From positions 62,001 through 126,000 of the forward strand of contig CALUXD010000003.1 in assembly GCA_944324665.1 (NCBI GenBank): 64,000 nucleotides of DNA, in the 5' to 3' direction. This document shows positions 42,419-50,389 of this stretch, piece after piece. The translations under genes were made by a program, and so were the position numbers. Every line of letters starts with the position of its first letter. Within the stretch, counting starts at the first letter, position 1. A model generated the notes under the pieces. It did not search any database. It saw only the letters and a list, made by a program, of their open reading frames with translations, and had not been told where the DNA came from. This DNA is from Candidatus Proelusimicrobium volucris. Its GTDB lineage: Bacteria > Elusimicrobiota > Elusimicrobia > Elusimicrobiales > Elusimicrobiaceae.

Positions 42419-43789
42419 ATGCAGAGCGATAATATACATAAAGCGGTTGTGGCCGTTGCAATTTTGTTTTGTTTATCTCCATTGTTAGACGCGCAGCAAA
42501 GTGATGTGTCTAAGAGTTTTTTGGACAAAGCCCGCAAGGTTAAGGCTACGGCGCCTGCCGCCCGGAATGAAAACCCCTCTTTACCGGCCGCAAATCAAGA
42601 AGAAAACTACGAAAATGCAGTTTCTTCGTCTACTTTAAGTTTGATAAGGCCTCCCAAAGACGAACAACCGGAACAGATAATCCCTAAAGGCGAAGATGAG
42701 CCCCCAGCCGGGAAAGAAGAGATTGTGAACACCGATAAACCCGATGCTTCCGCATCAATAAAAACTCCGCAATTTAAGAAAGTGAAAAAGACTGCTCCCA
42801 AGAAAGCTCCAGAGCCCGGCCACGGTATTAAATGGATAGACAGCTCTACGCGTAATTTCAGCATAAAAGTCGAGCCGCAAACCAGCGGCATTATGACGCC
42901 CAATTTGGGTATGAAGTTTGAAACGGTATACCAAATCCTAAGCAAGAATATATCGTGGATGATGTCGGGCAAGGCCAAGGTTTACGTATATCAGAACAGA
43001 CAGAGTTTTTTGAGGAACGAGCCTGTGGCTAGCAGTTGGTCCGGCGCGTTTTTCTCCCCTACGGAAGACAGAATAGTGATGTACGACGAACCTAAGAACA
43101 CCTCTAAGATGTTATCGCAGTTTACGCACGAGCTTACCCACCTTTTTGTGGAGGAATTTTATAATCCGCCTTCGGAAAGTTATAAACTTGAGCCGCCGAT
43201 ATGGCTTAACGAAGGTTTAGCCGTGAATATGGAGGATATATCTTCCAGCACTAAGGGCGGCGTTTGGGCCAACGATTTGGTGGTAATCAACATAATAAGC
43301 CAAAGCGAGAAATTGAAACTGCTCTCTCGCCTTAGAAGCGGGCAGCGCCTGACGGCGGAAGAGCGGCGGGCGGCCGCTTCCAATATGGTAACGGCCAAGA
43401 CGGTAGTGTTTACAAACTTTGCGGATTTTGTAAAAAACAGTTCTTATGATATAGCGGAGCAGAAAGGCGACGTGGAGAATTGGTATTTCCAGGCTTATGC
43501 TATGGTAAGGTTCTTATTCCGCTCGAAAAATTCCGATTATCCCGATAAGAGGATACAGTTTGAACAGTTTACCAAACTTATGAAGACCTTTGAGGACAAA
43601 AAAGACTCCAAGGGTAATGTAATGCGCGACGAACACGGCAGGGTTATAAAGAAGAGAATGTCGACTGAAGCCGCTCTCAAAAAAGCCTACGGCTTTAGAA
43701 ATATGCAGGACTTTGAAACGAAGTTCTGGAAATGGCTTGTAGAGATGCAAAGGCAAGAGCGCCAAAAGATAAAGAACGGACAGTTTTAA
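42419..43789 (+). CDS. Exported gluzincin metallopeptidase-like protein (peptidase MA-like)
   Basis: The ATG at 42419 starts a signal peptide (hydrophobic core AVVAVAILFCLSPLL); an earlier TTG overlaps the previous gene and adds ten residues. The 456-residue protein has a Pro/Lys/Glu-rich linker (about residues 25-140). A zincin domain follows with H-E-L-T-H (FTHELTHLFVEEF) and the downstream Glu motif WLNEGLAVNMED, that is HExxH plus a third Glu ligand. This matches the gluzincin peptidase-MA-like group. As last gene of the pilus operon it could process surface or secreted proteins; substrates are unknown. A terminator follows. Confidence 0.82.
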   Translation: MQSDNIHKAVVAVAILFCLSPLLDAQQSDVSKSFLDKARKVKATAPAARNENPSLPAANQEENYENAVSSSTLSLIRPPKDEQPEQIIPKGEDEPPAGKEEIVNTDKPDASASIKTPQFKKVKKTAPKKAPEPGHGIKWIDSSTRNFSIKVEPQTSGIMTPNLGMKFETVYQILSKNISWMMSGKAKVYVYQNRQSFLRNEPVASSWSGAFFSPTEDRIVMYDEPKNTSKMLSQFTHELTHLFVEEFYNPPSESYKLEPPIWLNEGLAVNMEDISSSTKGGVWANDLVVINIISQSEKLKLLSRLRSGQRLTAEERRAAASNMVTAKTVVFTNFADFVKNSSYDIAEQKGDVENWYFQAYAMVRFLFRSKNSDYPDKRIQFEQFTKLMKTFEDKKDSKGNVMRDEHGRVIKKRMSTEAALKKAYGFRNMQDFETKFWKWLVEMQRQERQKIKNGQF

Positions 43790-43794
43790 CCATA

Positions 43795-43830
43795 AAAAAT
43801 CGGCCCGATAAAATCGGGCCGATTTTTTTT
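43795..43830. terminator. Bidirectional-type terminator after the pilus operon
   Basis: ATCGGCCCGAT pairs with ATCGGGCCGAT around a 3-nt loop, flanked by an A-run on the left and eight T on the right, so it could work on both strands. Confidence 0.9.
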
Positions 43831-43949
43831 GAATGTCTTTTGGCATTAGCGATAGTTAAGACTGTAAAGCGATATTTTACGGCTTTTGGGATATTTCGCG
43901 CCGACGGATATTTTTAATAAATATGCTAATGCTCAACTTGTCAACCAAT

Positions 43950-44116
43950 AAAAAACCCCCGCTTTCGTATTCGGGGGTTAGTTAGTTATTGACGCTTTGG
44001 TCATTCTCTGTTCCTTTAAGTGCTGTTAGGTCGTACTTCCTTAAGGGGGCTTAGCGCCATGCCGGGGCACCTCTGCCCCTGATCACGGCACCCGCTCAAG
44101 ATGCCTTATACAGCCT
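43950..44116 (-). ncRNA. Unidentified ~167-nt non-coding RNA with its own promoter and terminator
   Basis: A good promoter (44124-44151) would start the RNA near 44116 on the minus strand, and a CCCCCG/CGGGGG hairpin plus T-run ends it near 43950. Inside are GGCAUC/GGUGCC and GGGGCA-GAGG-UGCCCC hairpins, which could be closed by GGCU/AGCC into a three-way junction, and a UGAC/GUCA hairpin. The 3' part contains an 8-codon mini-ORF (MTKASITN) behind AAAGGA, and UAACUAACUAA, which places stops in all three frames, just before the terminator. No hallmark of SRP, RNase P or tmRNA is present; 6S RNA has weak sequence consensus and is not excluded. Confidence 0.6.
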
Positions 44117-44123
44117 TAACTAT

Positions 44124-44151
44124 AATATAAGCGGCAAAAGTTAAAAGTCAA
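44124..44151 (-). promoter_or_regulatory. Promoter of the minus-strand ncRNA
   Basis: On the minus strand TTGACT, a 16-nt spacer and TATATT (or TATTAT at 18 nt) face into the ncRNA. No protein gene lies downstream before the convergent pilus operon, so the promoter serves the RNA. The stretch 44157-44350 shows small AT-rich hairpins but no feature I can name. Confidence 0.7.
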
Positions 44152-44350
44152 GACCCACAAAAACTGAAGTTCGGGGTAATAAAAGGGGAGTATGTCGGCA
44201 TTTTTTTGGCTTTCGCCTAAAGGCGGGGGGAGGTGTTTATCGGGCGGGCTTTTCTTTTTGATTTTTTTATAAACTCCGCCGTGTTTTATTATTGTTTTTA
44301 TGCCGCGATATGTTTTTGCGATTGTAAAAATAGGGGGAAATAAGCCTGCC

Positions 44351-44412
44351 GTACGTCGAGGTTTATCGAAAAGTCAAAAAACGCTTGACTGTTTTTTTTT
44401 TTTGATAAATTT
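44351..44412 (+). repeat. Paired upstream element, copy B, with T12 tract inside a promoter-like sequence
   Basis: GTACGTCGAGG (44351-44361) and, after 12 variable nt, the same 39-nt block as copy A (44374-44412): TCAAAAAACGC, TTGACT (44385-44390), G, twelve T, GATAAATTT. The T count is identical in both copies. It lies 38 nt before the ATG of a major-pilin-like gene. Between them sits a GCCC/GGGC hairpin and the ribosome-binding site AGGAGG. Confidence 0.6.
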
Positions 44413-44449
44413 TCTCTGTGCCCAGCAAGGGCAAAAAAGGAGGAAGTTT

Positions 44450-44932
44450 ATGAAAAACTTAAACAGGAAGGGTTTTACCCTTATAGAATTGCTTGTGGTG
44501 GTCTTGATAATCGGTATTTTGGCCGCCGTGGCATTGCCGCAATATTTTAAAGCGGTGGAAAAATCCAGAGCGACGGAAGCTTTATCCATTATGGGGTCTT
44601 TGGCCGCAGCTATGGAAAGAGCCAGATTGGTCAGCTCAACAAACGTATATCCGGCGGATTTATCTTCTTTGGATATAGAATTTGCCGATGTTGGCGGTTC
44701 CCCCGTTAGCGGTGCTAGTTGGAATACCAATAACTTTAAAATAGCGCATACAGGCGGAGATACCGCTACAGGCAAGGTCGTTGCAACCAGACAGGGCGCC
44801 AACAAGTATACTCTTACCAGATTTTATTATACCGGCAAAGTTGAGTGCGATGATACAACAAATGGGGGAACAGGCGGGAGCGTAAGCGGTATTTGCAAAT
44901 CGCTCGGTTTGCCGACTGCTACAGGCGACTAA
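44450..44932 (+). CDS. Major type IV pilin-like protein
   Basis: The ATG at 44450 has AGGAGG 7 nt upstream. A longer reading frame from 44300 would translate through the promoter element and is rejected. The 160-residue product has the leader MKNLNRKG, then [16 protein letters not shown], the most classical prepilin N-terminus in the window, with Glu at +5. [31 protein letters not shown] is typical of PilE/PilA-like major pilins, and the head ends with two Cys (VECDD, GICKS) suited to a D-region disulphide. It stands alone, 660 nt after the pilus operon, with its own element and terminator. Confidence 0.92.
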   Translation: MKNLNRKGFTLIELLVVVLIIGILAAVALPQYFKAVEKSRATEALSIMGSLAAAMERARLVSSTNVYPADLSSLDIEFADVGGSPVSGASWNTNNFKIAHTGGDTATGKVVATRQGANKYTLTRFYYTGKVECDDTTNGGTGGSVSGICKSLGLPTATGD

Positions 44933-44987
44933 TACTGATAATCAAAACAGCTTTGGTACTATAATCATATAGTACCCTCCTAAGGGG

Positions 44988-45013
44988 GGAGGCGCAAGCC
45001 TCCTCTCTTTTTG
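44988..45013 (+). terminator. Terminator of the pilin gene
   Basis: GGAGGC pairs with GCCTCC around a GCAA tetraloop, followed by a T-rich run. A second perfect hairpin, GGTACTATA/TATAGTACC (44955-44976), lies just before it and could stabilise the pilin mRNA. Confidence 0.8.
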
Positions 45014-45048
45014 TTTTGGTTTTGTATTTTTAGCGTATAAAGCAAAGA

Positions 45049-45083
45049 ACGCTCGGCTTTTAAGGCCGAGCGTCTTTATTTTT
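45049..45083. terminator. Terminator between the convergent pilin gene and uvrA
   Basis: ACGCTCGGC pairs with GCCGAGCGT, followed by TCTTTATTTTT on the plus strand; the minus-strand side is also T-rich, so it may serve uvrA. Confidence 0.8.
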
Positions 45084-45118
45084 GTTATCAAGCGTATTTT
45101 ATTTGCTTTAAAAAGGCT

Positions 45119-47950
45119 CTAAACTTCGCCCAATTCCTTTTTTAGATACTTGCCCGTATAGGAGCGGGGACAGGCCATAATATCGCGGATATTGCCCTGC
45201 GCGACAATTTCTCCGCCTTTGTCGCCGCCTTCGGGGCCGAGGTCTATAATATAATCGGCCGTTTTGATTATATCAAGGTTATGCTCTATTACCACCATTG
45301 TATTGCCCTGGTCGCTCAGGCGGTGCATAACTTTAAGCAATTTGTCTATATCGGCAAAGTGCAGGCCTGTGGTAGGCTCGTCTAGGATATAAAGAGTATT
45401 GCCCGTATCTCGCCTTGAAAGTTCGTCGGCCAATTTGACTCTCTGCGCTTCGCCGCCCGAAAGAGTGGTGGAGCTTTGCCCCAATTTGATGTAGCCGAGC
45501 CCGACGTCCTGCAAAGTTTTTAGGATATTTTTGATTTTGGGTATCGCGTCGAAAAATTCCACCGCTTCGTCCACGCTCATATCCAAAACTTCGGCGATGT
45601 TCTTGCCTTTGAATTTTACCTGCAAAGTATCTTCGTTAAAGCGTTTGCCGCCGCAGGCTTCGCACTTGACGTATATATCGGGCAGGAACTGCATTTGTAT
45701 TTTCAAAATGCCGTCGCCTTGGCAGTCCTCGCAGCGGCCGCCCTTTACGTTGAAGGAAAATCTGCCCGGTTTATAGCCGCGGCGTTTTGCCTCCGGCATT
45801 TGCGCGAACAGCTCCCTTATGTGCGTATAAGCGCCCGTATACGTTGCGGGGTTCGAGCGCGGCGTTTTGCCTATCGGGCTTTGGTCTACAATAATTATTT
45901 TGTTGATATGCTCAAGCCCTTTTATGGAGTCGTGTTCGCCCGGTGCGTCTTTGGCGCCGTAGAATTTCTTGGCCAAAGCTCTGTATAAAATATTGTGCAC
46001 CAAAGTGGATTTGCCCGAGCCCGATACGCCCGTTATCGCGACGAACAAGCCCAAAGGTATTTTTACGTCTATATTCTTTAGGTTGAATTGTCTGGCGCCT
46101 TTTATCTCTATCCATTTTTTGCCCGGTTTTTGCGGGTTAAGGTTGGGCAGTATTTTCTTCTTGCCGCTAAGATATTGGGCGGTAATGGAATTTTCGTCCT
46201 TCAAAAAATTTTTTAAAGGGCCTTGCGCCGTTATATTGCCGCCGTGTTCGCCCGCGCCTGGGCCGAGTTCGATAAGGTGGTCGGCCGCCAGTATGGTGTC
46301 TTTATCATGTTCCACGACGATAAGGGTATTATCCAAATCGCGCAGGTTTTTAAGCGTTTCGATAAGCCTGTCATTATCGCGGCTGTGCAGGCCGATGGTA
46401 GGCTCGTCCAGTACGTAGAGTACGCCCGTAAGCCCGCTGCCTATTTGCGTAGCCAAATGTATCCTTTGCGCCTCGCCGCCCGATAAGGTTTGCGATTTCC
46501 GCTCCAGCGTAAGATAATTAAGCCCGACGCTGTTTAAAAAGCCGAGCCTCGCCTTGATTTCCTTTAATACCTGTTTGGCGATAAGCTCTTCCTTCGCGTT
46601 TAATTTTAAGTTGTTTACAAAATCCAAAGCCGCGCTTACCTGCATAGCCGATATTTGCGCTATATTCTTGCCGTTGATGTAGACCGATAAAGCCTCGGGT
46701 TTAAGTCTGGCTCCTTTGCAGACGGGGCAGGTGACCTCGTGCATAAAGCGGTTGTAGACTTCCTCTTTGACAAATTCGCTCTCGCTTTCGCTGTGGCGGC
46801 GTTTTAAATTGCCGATTACGCCTTCAAAAGGGACCTCCTTGGAACCGAACGCGCTTTGATATAATACGTCATCACCGCCGTAGAGCAAAATTTCCTGCTG
46901 GCGGCGCGAAAGATTTTTCCAAGGTTTGTTCATAGGTATTTTCTGCGCTTTGCAGACGGAGTGTAAAATCTCGTAATAATAGCCCGACCAGGAATTCTTC
47001 CAGCGGTTTGTCCTGTTGGTTACGGGGTTGTCCCACGCGGCGAGCGCGCCTTCGTTTATGGAAAGGGAGTCGTCGGGCACGACCAAATTTTCGTCTATTT
47101 CTATTTTAATGCCCAAGCCGTTGCATTCGGGGCAGGCGCCCTGCGGCGCGTTAAAGGAAAACAATCTCGGCTCCAAATCGCCGAAGCCTATACCGCAGAC
47201 GGTGCAGGCATTATTTTCGCTGTAAGTAAATTCCTCTTTGTCCTTCCTTACTTTGACAAGCCCCTTAGAGTATTTTACCGCAAGTTCCAAAGCGTCGGTA
47301 ATGCGTTCCCTGTCTGATGGGTCTATGTAAATTTCGTCTATCAGCAAATCAAGGTCGTGCTTTTTGTAGCGTTCGAGTTTTGGCGGATTGGCGAGATCGA
47401 AAAGTTCGCCGTTGTAAATTATCTTTACGAAACCCTCTTTTTTAAGACGGTTGAAAAGCTCCTCGTAAGTGCCCTTCTTGCCCTGTATTACGGGGGCGCA
47501 GATCATTACGGTTTGTTGGTCGAATTTGGTTAAAATGTCTTTTGTTATCGCCGCTATCGACCATTGTTCCACCGGCCTTCCGCATTGCGGGCAATGCCTG
47601 TGGCCGATACGCGCAAATAAAAGACGGAAATAATCGTATATCTCCGTTACCGTCGCCACGGTGGAACGCGGGTTGCGGGAGGGGTTTCTCTGCTCGATGG
47701 AAATCGCGGGCGAAAGGCCGTCTATCATTTCCACGTCGGGCTTTTCCATAAGTTCCAAAAACTGTCTGGCATAGGCCGACATACTCTCCACGTATCTTCT
47801 CTGCCCCTCGGCATAGATGGTATCAAAAGCCAAGGAGCTTTTGCCCGAGCCCGAAAGACCCGTTACCACCACCATTTTGCCTCTTGGTATTTTTAAACTG
47901 ATATTTTTAAGATTATTCGTCTTGGCGCCGGTAATAGTGATATATTTCAT
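45119..47950 (-). CDS. uvrA: Excinuclease ABC subunit A
   Basis: UvrA is the damage-recognising ABC ATPase of nucleotide excision repair. The 943-residue protein is full length. It has two ATPase halves with Walker A motifs GLSGSGKSS and GVSGSGKST, ABC signatures LSGGEAQR in both halves, and DEPTIGLH and DEPTTGLH Walker B regions. Zinc modules appear as CPQC, CTVC with CPEC, CPVC and CEDC with CEAC. The initiator ATG has no ribosome-binding site: the -10 TATAAT ends only about 8 nt before it, so the mRNA is probably leaderless. No palindromic LexA-like box is obvious there. Confidence 0.97.
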   Translation of the reverse strand: MKYITITGAKTNNLKNISLKIPRGKMVVVTGLSGSGKSSLAFDTIYAEGQRRYVESMSAYARQFLELMEKPDVEMIDGLSPAISIEQRNPSRNPRSTVATVTEIYDYFRLLFARIGHRHCPQCGRPVEQWSIAAITKDILTKFDQQTVMICAPVIQGKKGTYEELFNRLKKEGFVKIIYNGELFDLANPPKLERYKKHDLDLLIDEIYIDPSDRERITDALELAVKYSKGLVKVRKDKEEFTYSENNACTVCGIGFGDLEPRLFSFNAPQGACPECNGLGIKIEIDENLVVPDDSLSINEGALAAWDNPVTNRTNRWKNSWSGYYYEILHSVCKAQKIPMNKPWKNLSRRQQEILLYGGDDVLYQSAFGSKEVPFEGVIGNLKRRHSESESEFVKEEVYNRFMHEVTCPVCKGARLKPEALSVYINGKNIAQISAMQVSAALDFVNNLKLNAKEELIAKQVLKEIKARLGFLNSVGLNYLTLERKSQTLSGGEAQRIHLATQIGSGLTGVLYVLDEPTIGLHSRDNDRLIETLKNLRDLDNTLIVVEHDKDTILAADHLIELGPGAGEHGGNITAQGPLKNFLKDENSITAQYLSGKKKILPNLNPQKPGKKWIEIKGARQFNLKNIDVKIPLGLFVAITGVSGSGKSTLVHNILYRALAKKFYGAKDAPGEHDSIKGLEHINKIIIVDQSPIGKTPRSNPATYTGAYTHIRELFAQMPEAKRRGYKPGRFSFNVKGGRCEDCQGDGILKIQMQFLPDIYVKCEACGGKRFNEDTLQVKFKGKNIAEVLDMSVDEAVEFFDAIPKIKNILKTLQDVGLGYIKLGQSSTTLSGGEAQRVKLADELSRRDTGNTLYILDEPTTGLHFADIDKLLKVMHRLSDQGNTMVVIEHNLDIIKTADYIIDLGPEGGDKGGEIVAQGNIRDIMACPRSYTGKYLKKELGEV

Positions 47951-47957
47951 AATTAAA

Positions 47958-47986
47958 ATTATATAATTTATAAAAGAATAGTGAAA
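47958..47986 (-). promoter_or_regulatory. uvrA promoter producing a near-leaderless mRNA
   Basis: On the minus strand TTTCAC, a 17-nt spacer and a perfect TATAAT, with the ATG 8 nt after the -10. Transcription would start at or next to the ATG. Confidence 0.6.
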
Positions 47987-48040
47987 ACTCGGACGATGTG
48001 GAATTAAAACGGTTCCGATTTCCGCGGGGGATTTGCATAC

Positions 48041-49108
48041 GTGAATATATTTAACAGGAAGAATGTCATCGTCGGCCTGACCTGCCTTTTGTCGGTATCC
48101 GTGGTCGGCTGGCTGATTTATGACGCTAAAGACAATTTTATAAGGATATGGAACGAGGTCAATACCTTGTATTTGGTTTTGGCGTGTCTGTCTTCCGCGG
48201 CGATTTATGTTTGTATGGGGATGTCGCTTTGGGAAACTCTAAAGCTGTTGGGCCAAAAGATAAATTTGGGTGCCGCCATAAGCATAGCTTTCGTCTCCAC
48301 CACGGTAAATTATTTGGTTTCTACCATGGGCGTGAGCGGCTTCGCCTTAAGGGCGCATTTGTTGGGTAAGCGGAACGTGCCGCTTGGCGCGAGCGTGATG
48401 TCGAGCATAGTTATAAGCGTGCTTTTGTACTTCGTGCTGATAATTATTATCTTGCAGGGATCTCTTTTGCTGATTTTGTCCCATCACGCAGCGCCGGGGC
48501 AAATGCTGCGGAATTTTATTCTTGTAGTTGTAATCGCGGGTATTGGCGCTTTGGTGACGGGATTTTTGTTCAATAACGAGTTCCGATACAAAGGCATAAG
48601 GAAAATCTTTATGCTTATCAATAAGGTTATTTACAATCTGTTTGGCGCTTTGATACCTAAAAACAATTATTCCGCCTTTACCAAACAGCTTGATAACGGA
48701 ATAAATACCATTCACAACAATAAATTAAAGCTCAGCCGTGCGATAGCTTATATCTGCGGCGATTGGATTTTTACGATACTTATTTTATATTTGGCTTTTA
48801 TGGCGGTAGGCATAAAAATATCTATAGGCGTGCTTTTGGCTGGCTTCGCAGTAGGTATGGCGACGACGCTTATCCCGATATTGCCCGGCGGTTTGGGCGC
48901 TATGGAAATAGCGATGACGTCCGTCTTCTCCCAAATGGGGATAGATTGGGATTCCGCGCTTATGGCTTGCCTTATTTACAGGGTGGTGTATTATATAATA
49001 CCGGGCATAATAAGCGTATTTGTGTATTGGGGGTTGAAACTTTCCGAGCCTATGGCCATGACCAAAAACAAAGCCAAGGAGTATATGGACAATGAAGCAG
49101 AAAATTGA
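48041..49108 (+). CDS. UPF0104/YbhN-type integral membrane protein
   Basis: The 355-residue protein starts at GTG. It has about eight to ten membrane segments and the features of the lysylphosphatidylglycerol synthase transmembrane-region superfamily (AglD/UPF0104, PF03706): TMGVSGFALRAHLLGKRNVPLGAS near residue 95, and LPGGLGAMEIAMTSVF near residue 285. No soluble aminoacyl-transferase domain follows, so it is not MprF itself. Members are implicated in moving or supplying lipid-linked sugars or polar lipids across membranes. It overlaps the next gene by 17 nt. Confidence 0.82.
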   Translation: MNIFNRKNVIVGLTCLLSVSVVGWLIYDAKDNFIRIWNEVNTLYLVLACLSSAAIYVCMGMSLWETLKLLGQKINLGAAISIAFVSTTVNYLVSTMGVSGFALRAHLLGKRNVPLGASVMSSIVISVLLYFVLIIIILQGSLLLILSHHAAPGQMLRNFILVVVIAGIGALVTGFLFNNEFRYKGIRKIFMLINKVIYNLFGALIPKNNYSAFTKQLDNGINTIHNNKLKLSRAIAYICGDWIFTILILYLAFMAVGIKISIGVLLAGFAVGMATTLIPILPGGLGAMEIAMTSVFSQMGIDWDSALMACLIYRVVYYIIPGIISVFVYWGLKLSEPMAMTKNKAKEYMDNEAEN

Positions 49109-49607
49109 AAAATCGGAGCCGCAAATTTCAAGCAGTTCTTACGTGCATGAGCGTGCCGTACTTATAGGGAAAGTAACACTGGAAGATAATACCTCCGTAT
49201 GGCCCAATGCGGTATTGCGCGCGGATATCGCCGCCATAAAAATAGGGCGCGGAAGCAATGTGCAGGACAATGCCTGCATACACGTGGATTTCGATAAGCC
49301 GGCCCTGATAGGCGAAAATGTTACCATCGGGCATAATGCGGTGGTGCACGGCGCGAAAGTCGGCGATAATACGCTTATCGGAATGGGGGCTGTTGTAATG
49401 GAAAGCGAAATCGGCCCCAACTGCATTATAGCCGCGGGCAGCGTATTGCCGGCGGGAAAAAAGATAGAGGCCGGCAGTATGGTAATGGGCGTGCCGGCAA
49501 AAGCGGTGCGCAAATTGACTGCCGAGGAAATTGCCAAAATAAAAGAAAACGCCGAGGTCTATGCCAAGTTGGCCGGAGTGTACAAAAAAAATTGCAAGGA
49601 GTTATAA
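49092..49607 (+). CDS. Gamma-carbonic anhydrase-like hexapeptide-repeat protein
   Basis: The 171-residue protein is a left-handed beta helix of the YrdA/PaaY/CaiE group. Hexapeptide turns run through VLIGKVTLEDNTSVWPNAVLRADIAAI. The conserved N-V-Q-D-N-A-C-I-H, IGHNAVVHG and IGMGAVVMES carry the zinc-binding His residues of gamma-type enzymes. The C-terminal helix starts VMGVPAKAVRKL. Hydratase activity is plausible but many members have unknown substrates. It overlaps the upstream membrane protein gene and is followed directly by the response regulator. Confidence 0.88.
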   Translation: MKQKIEKSEPQISSSSYVHERAVLIGKVTLEDNTSVWPNAVLRADIAAIKIGRGSNVQDNACIHVDFDKPALIGENVTIGHNAVVHGAKVGDNTLIGMGAVVMESEIGPNCIIAAGSVLPAGKKIEAGSMVMGVPAKAVRKLTAEEIAKIKENAEVYAKLAGVYKKNCKEL

Positions 49608-49982
49608 TTGGCCAAAATAGTTATGATAGAGGATTCCAAAATCCTCGGCAATGCTTTGAAAGGCGCTTTGGAACTTAAAGGGCACGAAGTCGTTTGGGTA
49701 AATGACGGGCGTTCGGCATTCCAAACGGTTAAAAAGAATAAACCAGATATAATTCTGCTTGATTTAATGCTCCCGCACATAAGCGGCTTTGAAATATGCA
49801 AAGCCGTCAAAAGCGACGGGGCCTTGTATAAAACGCCGATAGTTATAATGTCCACTTTGACTGGCGGGGAAGACAGGGAAAGAGCCGCCGCCGCCGGCGC
49901 AAATCACTTTATAGCCAAACCCTATGATTTGAAGCTAACTTTGGCGGAAATAGAAAAATATATCCCTAAGAAAGGAGTTTAG
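49608..49982 (+). CDS. Stand-alone CheY-like response regulator
   Basis: The 124-residue protein begins at TTG, one base after the preceding stop codon, with AAGGAG upstream. It is a single receiver domain: acidic pair near IEDS, phospho-acceptor Asp52 in ILLDLMLP, Ser/Thr switch in VIMSTLT and the Lys in IAKPYDL. There is no output domain, so it signals by protein contact. A cognate kinase is not adjacent; the orphan kinase at 1514 is the only one in the window. Confidence 0.92.
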   Translation: MAKIVMIEDSKILGNALKGALELKGHEVVWVNDGRSAFQTVKKNKPDIILLDLMLPHISGFEICKAVKSDGALYKTPIVIMSTLTGGEDRERAAAAGANHFIAKPYDLKLTLAEIEKYIPKKGV

Positions 49983-49988
49983 ATTTAT

Positions 49989-50345
49989 ATGAAATTTCGT
50001 ATTATAAGAAATCAAAAAGTAGTTACTGATGCTGACTTCGCCGAGGCTCTAAATATGCAATGCAAAATATTGACCTCTATGTTTAGAAGGTCAAAAGAGT
50101 ACTTTCCTCAAGATTCTTACTTTCAGCTTACTTATGAGGAACAACGCGACCTGGTAAAAAACTATTGCTTTACCCATGCCGAACGTTTGAGATACGCCAA
50201 AAGGCTGCCTTTTGTCTTTACCAAAAGCGCCATAGTTATGATGCTTTGCATTTTAAGGAAAAATCCGATGGCGAAAGTTTACAGAAACAGGCTGTTTGCT
50301 TCAAACGCCTTTTCTAACATCGATATAGAGGCATTGCTGAAATAA
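49989..50345 (+). CDS. ORF6N-like domain protein
   Basis: The 118-residue protein, co-transcribed with the response regulator, resembles the ORF6N domain, a KilA-N-associated module common in phage antirepressors. Matching features are MQCKILTSMFRRSKEYFPQDSYFQLTYEEQRDL (the usual R-F-P-x-D-F-x-F-Q-L-T-x-E-E) and LPFVFTKSAIVMMLCILR (the usual L-P-Y-A-F-T-E-x-G-V-A-M-L). The usual aromatic or Gly-Gly loop between them is changed to HAERLRYAKR. There is no second domain. It may bind DNA or act as a partner of the receiver protein next to it; this pairing is unusual. Confidence 0.7.
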   Translation: MKFRIIRNQKVVTDADFAEALNMQCKILTSMFRRSKEYFPQDSYFQLTYEEQRDLVKNYCFTHAERLRYAKRLPFVFTKSAIVMMLCILRKNPMAKVYRNRLFASNAFSNIDIEALLK

Positions 50346-50389
50346 GGCCGATATAAAACCGCGGGGATAGGCCGCCGCCACGGAGCGAT

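Noticed and set aside
43843-43932. Inverted repeat GCATTAGC / GCTAATGC
   Set aside because: The arms are only 8 nt and 74 nt apart in AT-rich sequence; this can easily occur by chance.
43950-44116. Assignment of the 167-nt RNA as SRP RNA, tmRNA or RNase P RNA
   Set aside because: The SRP GGAA-loop core, the tmRNA T-arm and tag frame, and the RNase P GAGGAAAGUC-type motif are all missing. 6S RNA could not be excluded by eye.
44300-44449. Upstream extension of the pilin reading frame (50 codons)
   Set aside because: It runs through the T12 element and promoter-like sequence, and the ATG at 44450 has a perfect AGGAGG and a standard prepilin leader.
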